A stretch of DNA of 64,000 nt from Leyella stercorea. GTDB taxonomy: Bacteria > Bacteroidota > Bacteroidia > Bacteroidales > Bacteroidaceae. The stretch spans positions 10,262-74,261 of the forward strand of contig NZ_JAHQUY010000004.1 in NCBI RefSeq assembly GCF_019052365.1, read 5' to 3'. The translations under genes and the position numbers were made by a program. Below the pieces are notes generated by a model. The model saw only the letters and a program-made list of their open reading frames with translations, did no database searches and was not told the origin of the DNA. Each line of letters begins with the position of its first letter. Position 1 is the stretch's first letter. Shown here in pieces: positions 9,036-16,899 of the stretch.

Positions 9036-10361
9036 TCAATACACTTTGTAGACGACGCGGAATTTGCCTTGGCGGTCGATGAGGCCCTCGAAGGTGACGT
9101 CGCCGTTGGGCGAAACGATGGTGGCAGGGGCGTAGCCGTCGGTGCTGAATGCACCAATCGTCCATGGGAAGCAGTAGTGCGAACCAACACCCACTTCCGA
9201 GGTTTCGGTTTCGGAGAAGTGTGCCACATCTGCCTCGTCGTACCATGGTGTGCCCCACATTGCGGTGTGTAGGTCGGCTTCAATTCTCATGCCTTTAGTT
9301 TCATCGTAGCCCTCAACGCTGGGCTGGATAATAAGGACAGAAGGAAATTCCTCGTTTTCAGCCTCGTCGATAAAGCGCATATATCCCTTACCGTTATGGA
9401 GCGCCGAACCCCACAATGCCACACCGCTCAACTTGCCCGATGTGGTGTAGTAGCGCGCATAGAAATTATCGCCTATCTCCATTGGGGCGATGGTGCATAA
9501 ACCACCGTCGTAGTCGCTCACCGACGATGGGAAAATGTTCTCGTCCACCTTCCTCGGCTCAAAGCATTTGCGCCCCGTAACATCAATAAAATAGAAATCG
9601 TCGTTTTTCTCAACCACCAGCGCCATGCTGTCGGAGAATGAGCGCACTTCCCTATATTGTGGCTTAATCACGATTTTTCCCAATCCGTTCATGAATCCCC
9701 AACTGCCATCAAAACCGTTCTCGTTAGGCACATACACGGCACGCATACTGCCACGAAGCGGAGCAATGGTGAATTGATTTTTGCCAAACTGCATCGGCTG
9801 TGTCACCACACCTGGGGCGAATGGCTTCAAACTGCGGTCGATGAAAGTCCAGTTCAACGCATAGCCCGAAGTGGCAGTAGCCACGGCGGCAATGCCGTCA
9901 ACAAAGTTGGTGGCATTCACATATTTCTTGGGCAGAGCCTCCACCGCGCCGGTAGGCTTAATAAGGTAGAGCTGCTGAGTGTTGTCGTTCTTATACATAA
10001 TCAGCCCCTCCTTCTCCATACGGGGGATTCGGGTGAAGTCAGCCACCTTCCACGCATTTTTGCCACCAATGGTGCCACCATCAATGTAGCGAAGTGTGTA
10101 AACGGTGCCGTCGGTGCTGATGCCATACACACCGCAACTCACTGGCGTAACGATTTTTGTGTCTGCGTCCTCGCTATCGTCGAGAAACTGGGTGTAGCCT
10201 GCCTCAAAATGCAGCGGCATCTGTAGCGATGCCTCACTTGCATCTTGCTTCCCCACTCCACCTTTCTCAAGCCAGTCGGTGGCGTGAGCGATTGAAAAAC
10301 TCAGCGTGAGCGCACCCACGAGCATCATACCCTTTCGTAAAATATTAGCCTTCATCATCAT
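9036..10361 (-). CDS. WG-repeat containing exported protein
   Basis: 441 residues. The N-terminus MMMKANILRKGMMLVGALTLSFSIAHA is a signal peptide. The body has WG-repeat-type segments, best seen as GSWGFMNGLGKIVIKPQYREVRSFSDSMALVV, followed by weaker copies ending in GKFRVVYKVY. WG (KWG Leptospira-type) repeats form beta-rich scaffolds of unknown ligand in the periplasm or on the surface. No enzyme motif is visible. Upstream at 10516-10523 is CAAAGTTA (complement of TAACTTTG), a possible -7 element. The gene lies alone between the truncated regulator and a duplicated 51-bp spacer. Confidence 0.7.
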   Translation of the reverse strand: MMMKANILRKGMMLVGALTLSFSIAHATDWLEKGGVGKQDASEASLQMPLHFEAGYTQFLDDSEDADTKIVTPVSCGVYGISTDGTVYTLRYIDGGTIGGKNAWKVADFTRIPRMEKEGLIMYKNDNTQQLYLIKPTGAVEALPKKYVNATNFVDGIAAVATATSGYALNWTFIDRSLKPFAPGVVTQPMQFGKNQFTIAPLRGSMRAVYVPNENGFDGSWGFMNGLGKIVIKPQYREVRSFSDSMALVVEKNDDFYFIDVTGRKCFEPRKVDENIFPSSVSDYDGGLCTIAPMEIGDNFYARYYTTSGKLSGVALWGSALHNGKGYMRFIDEAENEEFPSVLIIQPSVEGYDETKGMRIEADLHTAMWGTPWYDEADVAHFSETETSEVGVGSHYCFPWTIGAFSTDGYAPATIVSPNGDVTFEGLIDRQGKFRVVYKVY

Positions 10362-10410
10362 TGGTTTTAATTAGTGTTCATTAAATTCGCAGCTTAATTA
10401 TTTGTTATAA

Positions 10411-10451
10411 ATGCAAGTCCTTGACAAACATTTGTTTACAAAGACTTGCAT
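10411..10451. repeat. Hairpin upstream of the WG-repeat gene
   Basis: ATGCAAGTC (10411-10419) and GACTTGCAT (10443-10451) pair perfectly around an AT-rich loop. It lies in the leader of the minus-strand WG-repeat gene, between the start codon and the candidate -7 box, so it may form in the mRNA leader. Confidence 0.5.
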
Positions 10452-10515
10452 ATGTCAGGATTTTCACTTAACTTGGTGCTGCAACACAACCGAGTAAGTA
10501 TTTGCTAGCATATGA

Positions 10516-10523
10516 CAAAGTTA
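10516..10523 (-). promoter_or_regulatory. Candidate -7 element for the WG-repeat gene
   Basis: CAAAGTTA reads TAACTTTG on the minus strand and fits TAnnTTTG. It is about 155 bp upstream of the start codon at 10361, with the hairpin at 10411-10451 in between. No good -33 TTG is seen. Confidence 0.35.
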
Positions 10524-10578
10524 CAAATTAAATCCGATAGAATCACATCTTTTGGCGGAATTTATCTCGTAATCACTT

Positions 10579-10680
10579 ATTTGACCAGTTATATCGAAAA
10601 AGTATGTACAAGGGGGTTGTGATGCAAATATTTGACCAGTTATATCGAAAAAGTATGTACAAGGGGGTTGTGATGCAAAT
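10579..10680. repeat. Two perfect tandem copies of a 51-bp unit
   Basis: 10579-10629 and 10630-10680 are identical, starting ATTTGACCAGTTATATCG and ending GTTGTGATGCAAAT. The second copy touches the stop codon of the TerB/J-domain gene (10680-10682). It is a recent-looking duplication of the 3' flank. Confidence 0.9.
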
Positions 10681-11510
10681 CACAGCCCTCTTGCTTTGTA
10701 TATGGTCTCCTTTGCGGCGTTTATCTCCTGGAATTTCTTCTCGGCAGCCTTGCGCACATCGTCGCCGAGCGTAGCCACGCGATCGGGGTGGTGCTTGAGT
10801 GCCATGCGGCGGTAGGCAGCCTTCACCTCGTCGTCGGTGGCTGACGGTTCGATGCCGAGCACCTTGTATGCGGCTTCGAGGCTGTTGCCGCCCGAAGAGA
10901 GGTTGAGCATCGAGCTGAGGTCCTCGGCGGAGATGCCGAGACTGGCAGCCACGAAGTGCAGGGCGTCGATCTCGCTCTGCGGCACGGCGCCGTCGGCCTG
11001 CGCTATGAGCACGAGAAAGTTGAGCAGCTGCAGACGCTGCGAGTAGTCCATGTGCTGCGCTATCTCGGCGCACGACTCGCGTATGGTGTTCTTGAACGCC
11101 GCTTCGCCCATCTGCTTCTGTCGTTCGAAGAGGCGCAGAAGTATCTCCTCGCCCTCGCGCACGGCTATCTCGCCGAAGTTGCGGCGCAGGAAGGTGCGCA
11201 CAAGCTCCATCTCGGAGTGCATCACCCTGCCGTCGGCTTTCATGATATACGAGGCGAGCACGAGCAGCGAGAAGAGGAACGAGTTGCGCTCGCCCTCATA
11301 CTGCTGTTGGGCTGAATAGCCGCCGTAAGTGTTGCCGCTGTATGCGTTGCTGTTTCTGTACGTGCCGTTGTCGAACGTGTTGTCGGCGTTGTCGCTAAAG
11401 CCCTCGGCTCCCTTCTCAAAGAGCCAGCCTATGGCGTAGCCGGCAAGTGCTCCAAGCGGTCCGCCGTTGATAAAGCCGAGGAAACCGCCAATCCATCTTC
11501 CTATTCCCAT
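10680..11510 (-). CDS. TerB-like plus J-domain protein (DjlA-like)
   Basis: 276 residues from ATG 11508-11510 (MGIGRWIGGFLGFINGGPLG). A longer frame upstream runs into a REP-like element and was not chosen. Parts: a short glycine-rich hydrophobic N-terminus (about 5-30), a TerB/DjlA-type helical domain (about 75-185; MKADGRVMHSEMELVRTFL, IAQADGAVPQSEIDALHFV, two acidic repeats), and a C-terminal J domain (about 210-275; YKVLGIEPSATDDEVKAAYR with the HPD motif in ALKHHPDR). J-domain proteins stimulate DnaK ATPase. The arrangement matches DjlA, a co-chaperone at the inner membrane, though the membrane part here is weak. Two REP-like elements lie upstream. Confidence 0.85.
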   Translation of the reverse strand: MGIGRWIGGFLGFINGGPLGALAGYAIGWLFEKGAEGFSDNADNTFDNGTYRNSNAYSGNTYGGYSAQQQYEGERNSFLFSLLVLASYIMKADGRVMHSEMELVRTFLRRNFGEIAVREGEEILLRLFERQKQMGEAAFKNTIRESCAEIAQHMDYSQRLQLLNFLVLIAQADGAVPQSEIDALHFVAASLGISAEDLSSMLNLSSGGNSLEAAYKVLGIEPSATDDEVKAAYRRMALKHHPDRVATLGDDVRKAAEKKFQEINAAKETIYKARGL

Positions 11511-11535
11511 GTTTTGTTGTTTGTTGTTTATTTCT

Positions 11536-11560
11536 GTAGCGGAGGTCTCCGGCCTCCGCA
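11536..11560 (+). repeat. REP-like GC-rich palindromic element, copy 1
   Basis: The core is GCGGAGG-N7-CCTCCGC within GTAGCGGAGGTCTCCGGCC. It forms a large inverted repeat with copy 2 at 11615-11639 (25/25 complementary). A third copy with one change is at 59965-59989. Confidence 0.8.
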
Positions 11561-11614
11561 GCAAGCAATGATGCATACGCTTTAATTGCTTGTGGTTTGT
11601 GTTAGACTTGGTGT

Positions 11615-11639
11615 TGCGGAGGCCGGAGACCTCCGCTAC
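11615..11639 (-). repeat. REP-like GC-rich palindromic element, copy 2
   Basis: Exact reverse complement of 11536-11560. It lies 7 bp from the GH31 stop codon, so the pair can form a strong stem in transcripts leaving the GH31 gene. Confidence 0.8.
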
Positions 11640-11646
11640 GGGTGGT

Positions 11647-14193
11647 TTAATAAGCCTTTTGTACGAATTGCTCCGCTTCGGCTTCCTTCAGTCCGCTCTC
11701 CACAAGCACCTGCTTCAGGTTAGCGTAGTTGCGGCGGAACGCCTCGATGCGCTCAGCTGCCTCCTGCGGGGCGTAGCTGATAGCGACTCCTGTCGACTCC
11801 ATTGTGCCCAACTGCTCGTTGAACAAGAAGCCCGGCGTGCGGCTCTTGATGGCTATGCAGCCCTGCTGTATATGGCGGAACATGCCGATGAGTCCGTCGG
11901 CAACAGGCGCGGCGTTCTTCGGGAACGTAACGGTGACGGTCTTCTCCTTGGCGCAGTCGGTCTCGGCGATGTCGATGAGCACCGAGAGGTTGTTGCCGTC
12001 GTACGCATAAGACGCCTCTGCGCCGTCTATCTGCACGCTGGCGGGCACGGTAGACGCAACCAGCTTGAGCGTGTAGTGGCGGTTGGCGGGCATATCCTTG
12101 TACGTGCCCTTGCGCGCACCGATGGTTACGGCTATGGTGCTGTCGTTGAGCGTGCGCTTGGTGAGCAGCGTGGTGGCGTACTCGCTGGCGTAGTGCTTAT
12201 CGTTGCCGTTGTCCTCGTAGAGCGTGAAGCTGCTGTCGCCCTTGCCCGGATAGACGGCTACGGTTATCGGTTCGCTCGTGCTGCTGAGGTTCTCCACCTT
12301 GCCGTATTCGGGCAGCACTGAGCCAGCCTTTACGTAGACAGGATACTCGTCGAGCTGGAACTTGCGGCTGACGGTCTGTCCGCCACGTAAGAGCGTACCC
12401 GACGAGAGCTCGTACCAGTCGCAGCCCTCAGGCAGCCACACCTGTTGCGTGGAGATGCCGTCGTGCATAGGACTTGTGATGGGGTAGACAAGCATGTTGT
12501 CGCCGAACATATACTCGTTGCGGTTGGCGTAAGCCTCCTCGTTCTCGGGGTAGTCGTAGTACATAGGGCGGCAGAGCGGCAGGGCGTCGTCGTAGGTGCG
12601 GCGCGCCATGCTATATATATAAGGTGCGAACTGGTAGCGCTGGCGAATTATGTCGTGCAGGATGTCGCGCTCGTGGTCGGCGAACACCCACGGCTCCTTG
12701 TTCAGTCCGGCGTCCTTCGTAGAGTGGGTGCGCAGGATAGGGCTGAACGCGCCGAACTGCATCCAGCGTATATACATCTCGGGGTCGATGGAGTGGGCGC
12801 CCATGTGTCCGCCCATATCATGACTCCAGTAGCCGTAGAGCACGTTAGACGCCGTAGAATTGAAGTAAGGCTGGAAGTCGAGCGATTTCCAGCTTATTAT
12901 GGCGTCGCCCGAGAAGCCAATCTGATAGCGGTGGTTGCCCAGTCCGCCCCAACGGTGGTAGAGCATAGGGCGCGTTTCGCGGTTGCGCTCCATGTCGGTG
13001 AACGTAGTATAGTTGATCCACCAGGTGTTGCTGAGGTTGGGGAACTGCTTGTCGTTGCTCCACTGCTGCCAGTCGAGCCACCAGAAGTCGACGCCGTCCT
13101 TCTCCATCGGGTGCAGCACCTTCTCGTACCAGCCCTGCATGAAGTGTTTGTCTGACGCCGTCCACTCTATAGTCTTCTTCTCGTCGGGGTTCATGCCCAT
13201 CCACTGCGCCATAGCCGGGTAGCAATCCTCGTCGGGCTTTATGCCGTCGGCAGGGTGCAGGTTGAGCGTGGTCTGCAGGTTCTGCTGCTTTGCCCACTGC
13301 AGGAAGCCCTTAGGCGAGGGAAACAGGCGTCGGTTCCAGGAGTAGCCTGTCCAGCCGCCACGTGCAGGCTCGGCATAATGCCAGTCCATATCTACGACGA
13401 GCACATCGAGCGGAATGTCGTAGTTGTGCATCTTCGTGACGAGGTTGCGCAGCTCGTTGTCGCTGTACGTCCAGTAGCGCGACCACCAGTAGCCGAAGGC
13501 GTAGCGCGGCGGCAGTGGCACCTTGCCCGCAAACTCGGTATAGTCGCGCAGCGCCTTCTTGTAGTCGTGTCCGTAGGCGAGGAAATACCAGTCCTGCGTC
13601 TTGCCCTCGTTCGGGCGGTGGGCAACCCACTGCCAGTCGGAGTCGTCGAACACATATCCGTTGGAGTCGTCGATGAACGTCCATCCGTTGCGCGAGAGGA
13701 GTCCGTCTTCGAGTGGCATCTTGTGCGAGTCGAGATTCGTGTCGCCGTCGTATCCGTCGAGCGTGCGGTAGGTGCCCTTCAGGTTAGCGTTGTCCTTCAA
13801 GCCCGGATGCCAGCTGAACGAGGTGGTGTACAGGCTGCTGGCTTTCTGCTTGCCGGCGGCTTTCTGCTTCGTCTTGACGGAAGATATGCGCAGGTTGTTC
13901 TCGTTGAACATTCCGCTGCCTTTGGCGTACGACAGGACAAAGCGGTCGGTAGAGATGGTGACGGTCTTCGGCGTGTTCTTCACCTTGTAGGCTGTGGCAG
14001 GGTAGCTGCGGTCTACGGCGATGAACGACTTGTTGTTAAGAAACTGTCCGTCGGGCGTGTATTCCATGCGGATTGCTCCGTCGGTAATCACGGTGAAGCG
14101 CACGTTCTGGTCCTGATAGGCGATGTTCTGGTTCTGCGCAACGGCGCACGTGGCTAATGCTGCAAGTGCTGTTGTGATAAGGCTTCTTTTCAT
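11647..14193 (-). CDS. Glycoside hydrolase family 31 (alpha-glucosidase/xylosidase type)
   Basis: 848 residues with signal peptide MKRSLITTALAALATCAVAQ, so periplasmic or surface-exposed. It has a GH31 N-terminal beta-sandwich (about 25-230), then the catalytic barrel starting GYWWSRYWTYSDNELRNLV and LDVLVVDMDWHY. The candidate nucleophile is Asp374 in WWLDWQQW and the acid/base is Asp430 in FSGDAIISW, both at the positions expected for GH31. MGGHMG and PILRTHS are further family motifs. A C-terminal beta domain (DUF5110-like) and a helical tail (about 790-848) follow. It releases alpha-linked glucose or xylose from oligosaccharides; the exact substrate cannot be read from sequence. No SusC/SusD pair is adjacent. 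Confidence 0.92.
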   Translation of the reverse strand: MKRSLITTALAALATCAVAQNQNIAYQDQNVRFTVITDGAIRMEYTPDGQFLNNKSFIAVDRSYPATAYKVKNTPKTVTISTDRFVLSYAKGSGMFNENNLRISSVKTKQKAAGKQKASSLYTTSFSWHPGLKDNANLKGTYRTLDGYDGDTNLDSHKMPLEDGLLSRNGWTFIDDSNGYVFDDSDWQWVAHRPNEGKTQDWYFLAYGHDYKKALRDYTEFAGKVPLPPRYAFGYWWSRYWTYSDNELRNLVTKMHNYDIPLDVLVVDMDWHYAEPARGGWTGYSWNRRLFPSPKGFLQWAKQQNLQTTLNLHPADGIKPDEDCYPAMAQWMGMNPDEKKTIEWTASDKHFMQGWYEKVLHPMEKDGVDFWWLDWQQWSNDKQFPNLSNTWWINYTTFTDMERNRETRPMLYHRWGGLGNHRYQIGFSGDAIISWKSLDFQPYFNSTASNVLYGYWSHDMGGHMGAHSIDPEMYIRWMQFGAFSPILRTHSTKDAGLNKEPWVFADHERDILHDIIRQRYQFAPYIYSMARRTYDDALPLCRPMYYDYPENEEAYANRNEYMFGDNMLVYPITSPMHDGISTQQVWLPEGCDWYELSSGTLLRGGQTVSRKFQLDEYPVYVKAGSVLPEYGKVENLSSTSEPITVAVYPGKGDSSFTLYEDNGNDKHYASEYATTLLTKRTLNDSTIAVTIGARKGTYKDMPANRHYTLKLVASTVPASVQIDGAEASYAYDGNNLSVLIDIAETDCAKEKTVTVTFPKNAAPVADGLIGMFRHIQQGCIAIKSRTPGFLFNEQLGTMESTGVAISYAPQEAAERIEAFRRNYANLKQVLVESGLKEAEAEQFVQKAY

Positions 14194-14334
14194 AATTGTA
14201 TGTGTTTTATAGTGGTTTGGTTTAATGTATATCGTTGTTTTGCTTGTTGTTTATCGTTGTTCTGCCTGCGATATGTCGTTGTTCAGCCTGCGATATTTCA
14301 TCGTTCTCCGAACGCGATCCGCACCGACACCGTA

Positions 14335-14444
14335 CGCCGTCCGATTGGATTCCGTTCGCCGCCCGATCGGATTGCGTTCGCCGTCCGATCAGATTGCGTC
14401 CGCCGTCCGATCGGATTCCGTTCGCCGTCCGATGACTTTCGCTT
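14335..14444 (+). repeat. 22-bp tandem repeat cluster A (five units)
   Basis: Units start CGCCGTCCGATTGGATTCCG at 14335, 14357, 14379, 14401 and 14423; the last is degenerate. Each unit holds a GATCGG or GATCAG core. The preceding sequence TCATCGTTCTCCG (14301-14313) also flanks cluster C. The rest of 14194-14515 holds no gene. Further clusters of the same family are at 26400-26543 and, inverted, 53488-53613. Confidence 0.9.
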
Positions 14445-14515
14445 AGGCTTTGCACGGTGTGAGTATGGTTTTTTATGTGCAAAAACCGTGCCTGTCGGGG
14501 CGTTTGTCGGTGTTT

Positions 14516-14974
14516 TCAGTCGTCGGCAATCGACTCGTAGGTCGGTATGTCTTGCAGGAAGTCGTACGTGCGCTTGTCGTAGTCGATGCGGCAGCAGTAG
14601 TGTTGCAGTCCGTTGCTCACCACAAGGTAGTCTACGTGCAGCAACAGGTTGTACGCCGCAATCTGCTCGAACACCTTCTGCGTTATCTCCACCGTCGGCG
14701 CCTTGTACTCCATTATCATGCGCGGCTGCAGGTGGCGGTTGTAGAGCACGCTGTCGGCGCGCAGCTTCTTGTTGCCGATACTGAGGCTCATCTCGTTCGC
14801 CATGAGCGCGGCAGGGTAGCCCTTGTGCTCTATCAGATAGTGGACGAAGTGCTGGCGCACCCACTCCTCGGGCGTGAGCGCTACGTAGCGGTGGCGCAGA
14901 ATGTCGAAGATGCGGGGCTGTTCTTTCGTGCCCGATAACTTTATTTCGAAAGATGGTAGGTTTAATCGAATCAT
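14516..14974 (-). CDS. Small HsdR N-terminal-like protein (type I restriction enzyme R protein N-terminus family)
   Basis: 152 residues. The sequence MIRLNLPSFEIKLSGTKEQPRIFDILRHRYVALTPEEWVRQ..., then LRADSVLYNRHLQPRMIMEYKAP and QIAAYNLLLHVDYLVVSNG, matches the stand-alone HSDR_N_2 family found beside holA in many Bacteroidota. The D...ExK pattern (ADSVLYN ... MIMEYKAP) resembles a PD-(D/E)XK nuclease core, but no helicase or methylase partner is nearby, so a role in restriction is doubtful. It is divergent from holA and shares a short promoter region in which CAAAGTTA (14998-15005) could serve this gene. Confidence 0.8.
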   Translation of the reverse strand: MIRLNLPSFEIKLSGTKEQPRIFDILRHRYVALTPEEWVRQHFVHYLIEHKGYPAALMANEMSLSIGNKKLRADSVLYNRHLQPRMIMEYKAPTVEITQKVFEQIAAYNLLLHVDYLVVSNGLQHYCCRIDYDKRTYDFLQDIPTYESIADD

Positions 14975-15078
14975 TTTTGTAATTTTGCTATCTTATGCAA
15001 AGTTAGTGCATTTTGCGTAAAAAGCGGATGCTGTGCATGCCGTTTTGCGTATTTTTACACCTTATTATATATATTATT

Positions 15079-16110
15079 ATGGCAGAAAAGAAAGCTACGG
15101 TCACATTCGACGCTATTATGCGCGACTTGAAGTCGGGGAAATACGCTCCGGTGTATATCCTCATGGGCGACGAGTCGTACTATATAGACCGTATTACCGA
15201 TTACATAGCAGAAAATGTGCTCGACCCCGACGACCGCGACTTCAATCAGACCGTGGTGTTCGGCGCGGATACCACCGCAGCACAGGTAGTGGATATGGCG
15301 AAGGGCTACCCCGTCATGCCGGCTGCGCATCGTGTGGTGATAGTGAAGGAGGCGCAAGGACTCAAGTCGCTCGACGCCCTGGAGCGCTACTTCGAGAAAC
15401 CGCTGGCGTCGACGCTACTCGTCATAGCCTACAAGAACGGCACCATCGACCGCCGAAAGAAGGTGGTGGGCAAGGCGGAGGCTGTAGGAGTGGTGTTCGA
15501 GAGCAAGAAAAAGCGCGACTACGAGCTTCCGGCGTTCATCGAGACGTATCTGAAGAAGAATCATGTGGCGATCGACCCGAAGTCGGCTGCGATGATTGCA
15601 GAGCATATCGGTGCCGACCTCAGCCGACTCATTTCGGAGCTCGACAAGGTGATGATCTCGCTTCCCGACGACAACAGGCGCGTGACGCCCGACATTGTGG
15701 AGCGCGAGATTGGTGTGAGCAAGGAGTTCAACATCTTCGAACTGAAGACCGCCATCATCGAGCGCAACGTGTTCAAGGCAAACCAAATCGTGAAATACTT
15801 CGACAAGAACCCGAAGGCGGGATCGCTATTCTCGTGCCTGCCGTTGCTCTACACGTTCTTCCAAAACCTGATGGTGGCGTTCTACGCACCCGACAAAAAC
15901 AACGATAATACCCTTGCCGCTTTTCTGGAACTAAAATCGGTGTGGGCTTTGAAAGACTATAGGGTGGGGATGCGCAATTTCTCTGCGATGAAGACTCTCC
16001 AGATTTTAGCCAAAATAAGAGAAACAGACGCCAAAAGTAAGGGTCTGGACAGTCTGAATACCTCTACAGACGACCTGATGAGGGAGCTTATCTTCTTCAT
16101 TTTGCACTAA
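15079..16110 (+). CDS. holA: DNA polymerase III subunit delta
   Basis: 343 residues from ATG 15079 (MAEKKATVTFDAIMRDLKSG). An in-frame upstream start at 15013 would add a hydrophobic stretch and was rejected. Family features: YAPVYILMGDESYYIDRITDYI near the start, the AAA+-like domains (VVIVKEAQGLKSLDALERYF; STLLVIAYKN), GADLSRLISELDKVMISLP, and the C-terminal helical domain (EFNIFELKTAIIERNVFKANQIVKYF). Delta opens the sliding clamp within the clamp loader. A terminator follows at 16171. The gene is divergent from the HsdR_N-like gene. Confidence 0.92.
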   Translation: MAEKKATVTFDAIMRDLKSGKYAPVYILMGDESYYIDRITDYIAENVLDPDDRDFNQTVVFGADTTAAQVVDMAKGYPVMPAAHRVVIVKEAQGLKSLDALERYFEKPLASTLLVIAYKNGTIDRRKKVVGKAEAVGVVFESKKKRDYELPAFIETYLKKNHVAIDPKSAAMIAEHIGADLSRLISELDKVMISLPDDNRRVTPDIVEREIGVSKEFNIFELKTAIIERNVFKANQIVKYFDKNPKAGSLFSCLPLLYTFFQNLMVAFYAPDKNNDNTLAAFLELKSVWALKDYRVGMRNFSAMKTLQILAKIRETDAKSKGLDSLNTSTDDLMRELIFFILH

Positions 16111-16170
16111 AACAGCCCGTTTTTCGCCCCGATTTTCTCTAAAATAGAAATTCTGAAAGACCTTAATTTT

Positions 16171-16211
16171 TAGCCTAATTCCCTACGTTTCATGGGAGTT
16201 AGGCTATTTTT
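16171..16211 (+). terminator. Rho-independent terminator after holA
   Basis: TAGCCTAATTCCC (16171-16183) pairs with GGGAGTTAGGCTA (16194-16206), with one G-T wobble, followed by TTTTT. It is about 60 bp after the holA stop codon. Confidence 0.85.
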
Positions 16212-16702
16212 GTGCCCTCGTACGTGGCACTTTTTTGAAATTCTTTTCCCCTCGTTCGTAATTTTTCTGTTTTGCGAAAATCTGCAGTTTCCGAAGCCAA
16301 ATTATTCACGTTTCGTATATCTTAACATAAAGAATTGTGCATTTACAAATTTAAATCAGGCGTTAATTTGTTTTTGTAAAGCTATATGCGTTTAATAAGA
16401 TTTGTAAATGTAAATACTTTGGAATTGTGTATTTGTACTTTCTAATTCACAAATCAATAATTTGAAAGTGTGGTGATTATATAAATTCAATAATAATAAA
16501 TCGGTGTAAACGCTTGAAAGACACCGAAATGTATGTTTACGTTGTGTAAACACTTTCGAATATTCGCCAAATATCGGCTAAAATGCTCGATTGAATATTA
16601 TTTAGCAGTTTAAACGCTTATGGTAAGCGCAATTATATCAGTGATTTATACTAAATCGTTAAATATAATGTTATATATGTATTTAGGCGTTTTTCGATAT
16701 GC

Positions 16703-16711
16703 TTATCCACA
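16703..16711 (+). promoter_or_regulatory. Perfect DnaA-box-like site
   Basis: TTATCCACA matches the DnaA box consensus TTATNCACA. It is the only full match I found in this AT-rich spacer, so a replication origin is possible but not shown. Confidence 0.35.
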
Positions 16712-16802
16712 AATCTACAAAACTATACGGCGTCCGATGTTCTGAAAAACAACTTTGTAAATGTGTACGAAAATATTGATTTTAAAATTTAAATTCAAAA
16801 AC

Positions 16803-16833
16803 TTGCATTTGCTGTTTTTTTTGTTTAACTTTG
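16803..16833 (+). promoter_or_regulatory. Bacteroidota-type promoter for the XRE regulator
   Basis: TTG at 16803-16805 and TAACTTTG at 16826-16833 are separated by 20 bp, the spacing of the Bacteroidota housekeeping promoter. A TTTGTAAATG box overlaps the -7 element, suggesting possible autoregulation. Confidence 0.65.
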
Positions 16834-16899
16834 TAAATGCAACGAAAAACGCCGAAAATGGCGGTTTTTGGCTTGCCTAACGTAAAAAGTAACTGTAAA

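Larger units (their letters stand above)
16340..16839. promoter_or_regulatory. AT-rich 0.6-kb spacer with repeated TTTGTAAATG boxes
   Basis: The region 16212-16899 has no credible gene and is very AT-rich. TTTGTAAATG occurs at 16401-16410, 16754-16763 and 16830-16839, and inverted at 16340-16349. The last copy overlaps the -7 box of the XRE regulator gene. A second word, GTGTAAACGCTT or close variants, is at 16504, 16544 and 16608. They may be operators for the adjacent regulator or part of a replication or partition site. Confidence 0.5.

Noticed and set aside
14225-14482. Short frames rich in Arg, Ser and Asp in the 22-bp arrays
   Set aside because: They are products of a non-coding tandem repeat with period 22, which changes frame each unit and shows no protein family.
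16340-16620. CRISPR array suspected from repeated TTTGTAAATG and GTGTAAACGCTT words
   Set aside because: Units are only 10-12 bp and irregularly spaced, with no cas genes.
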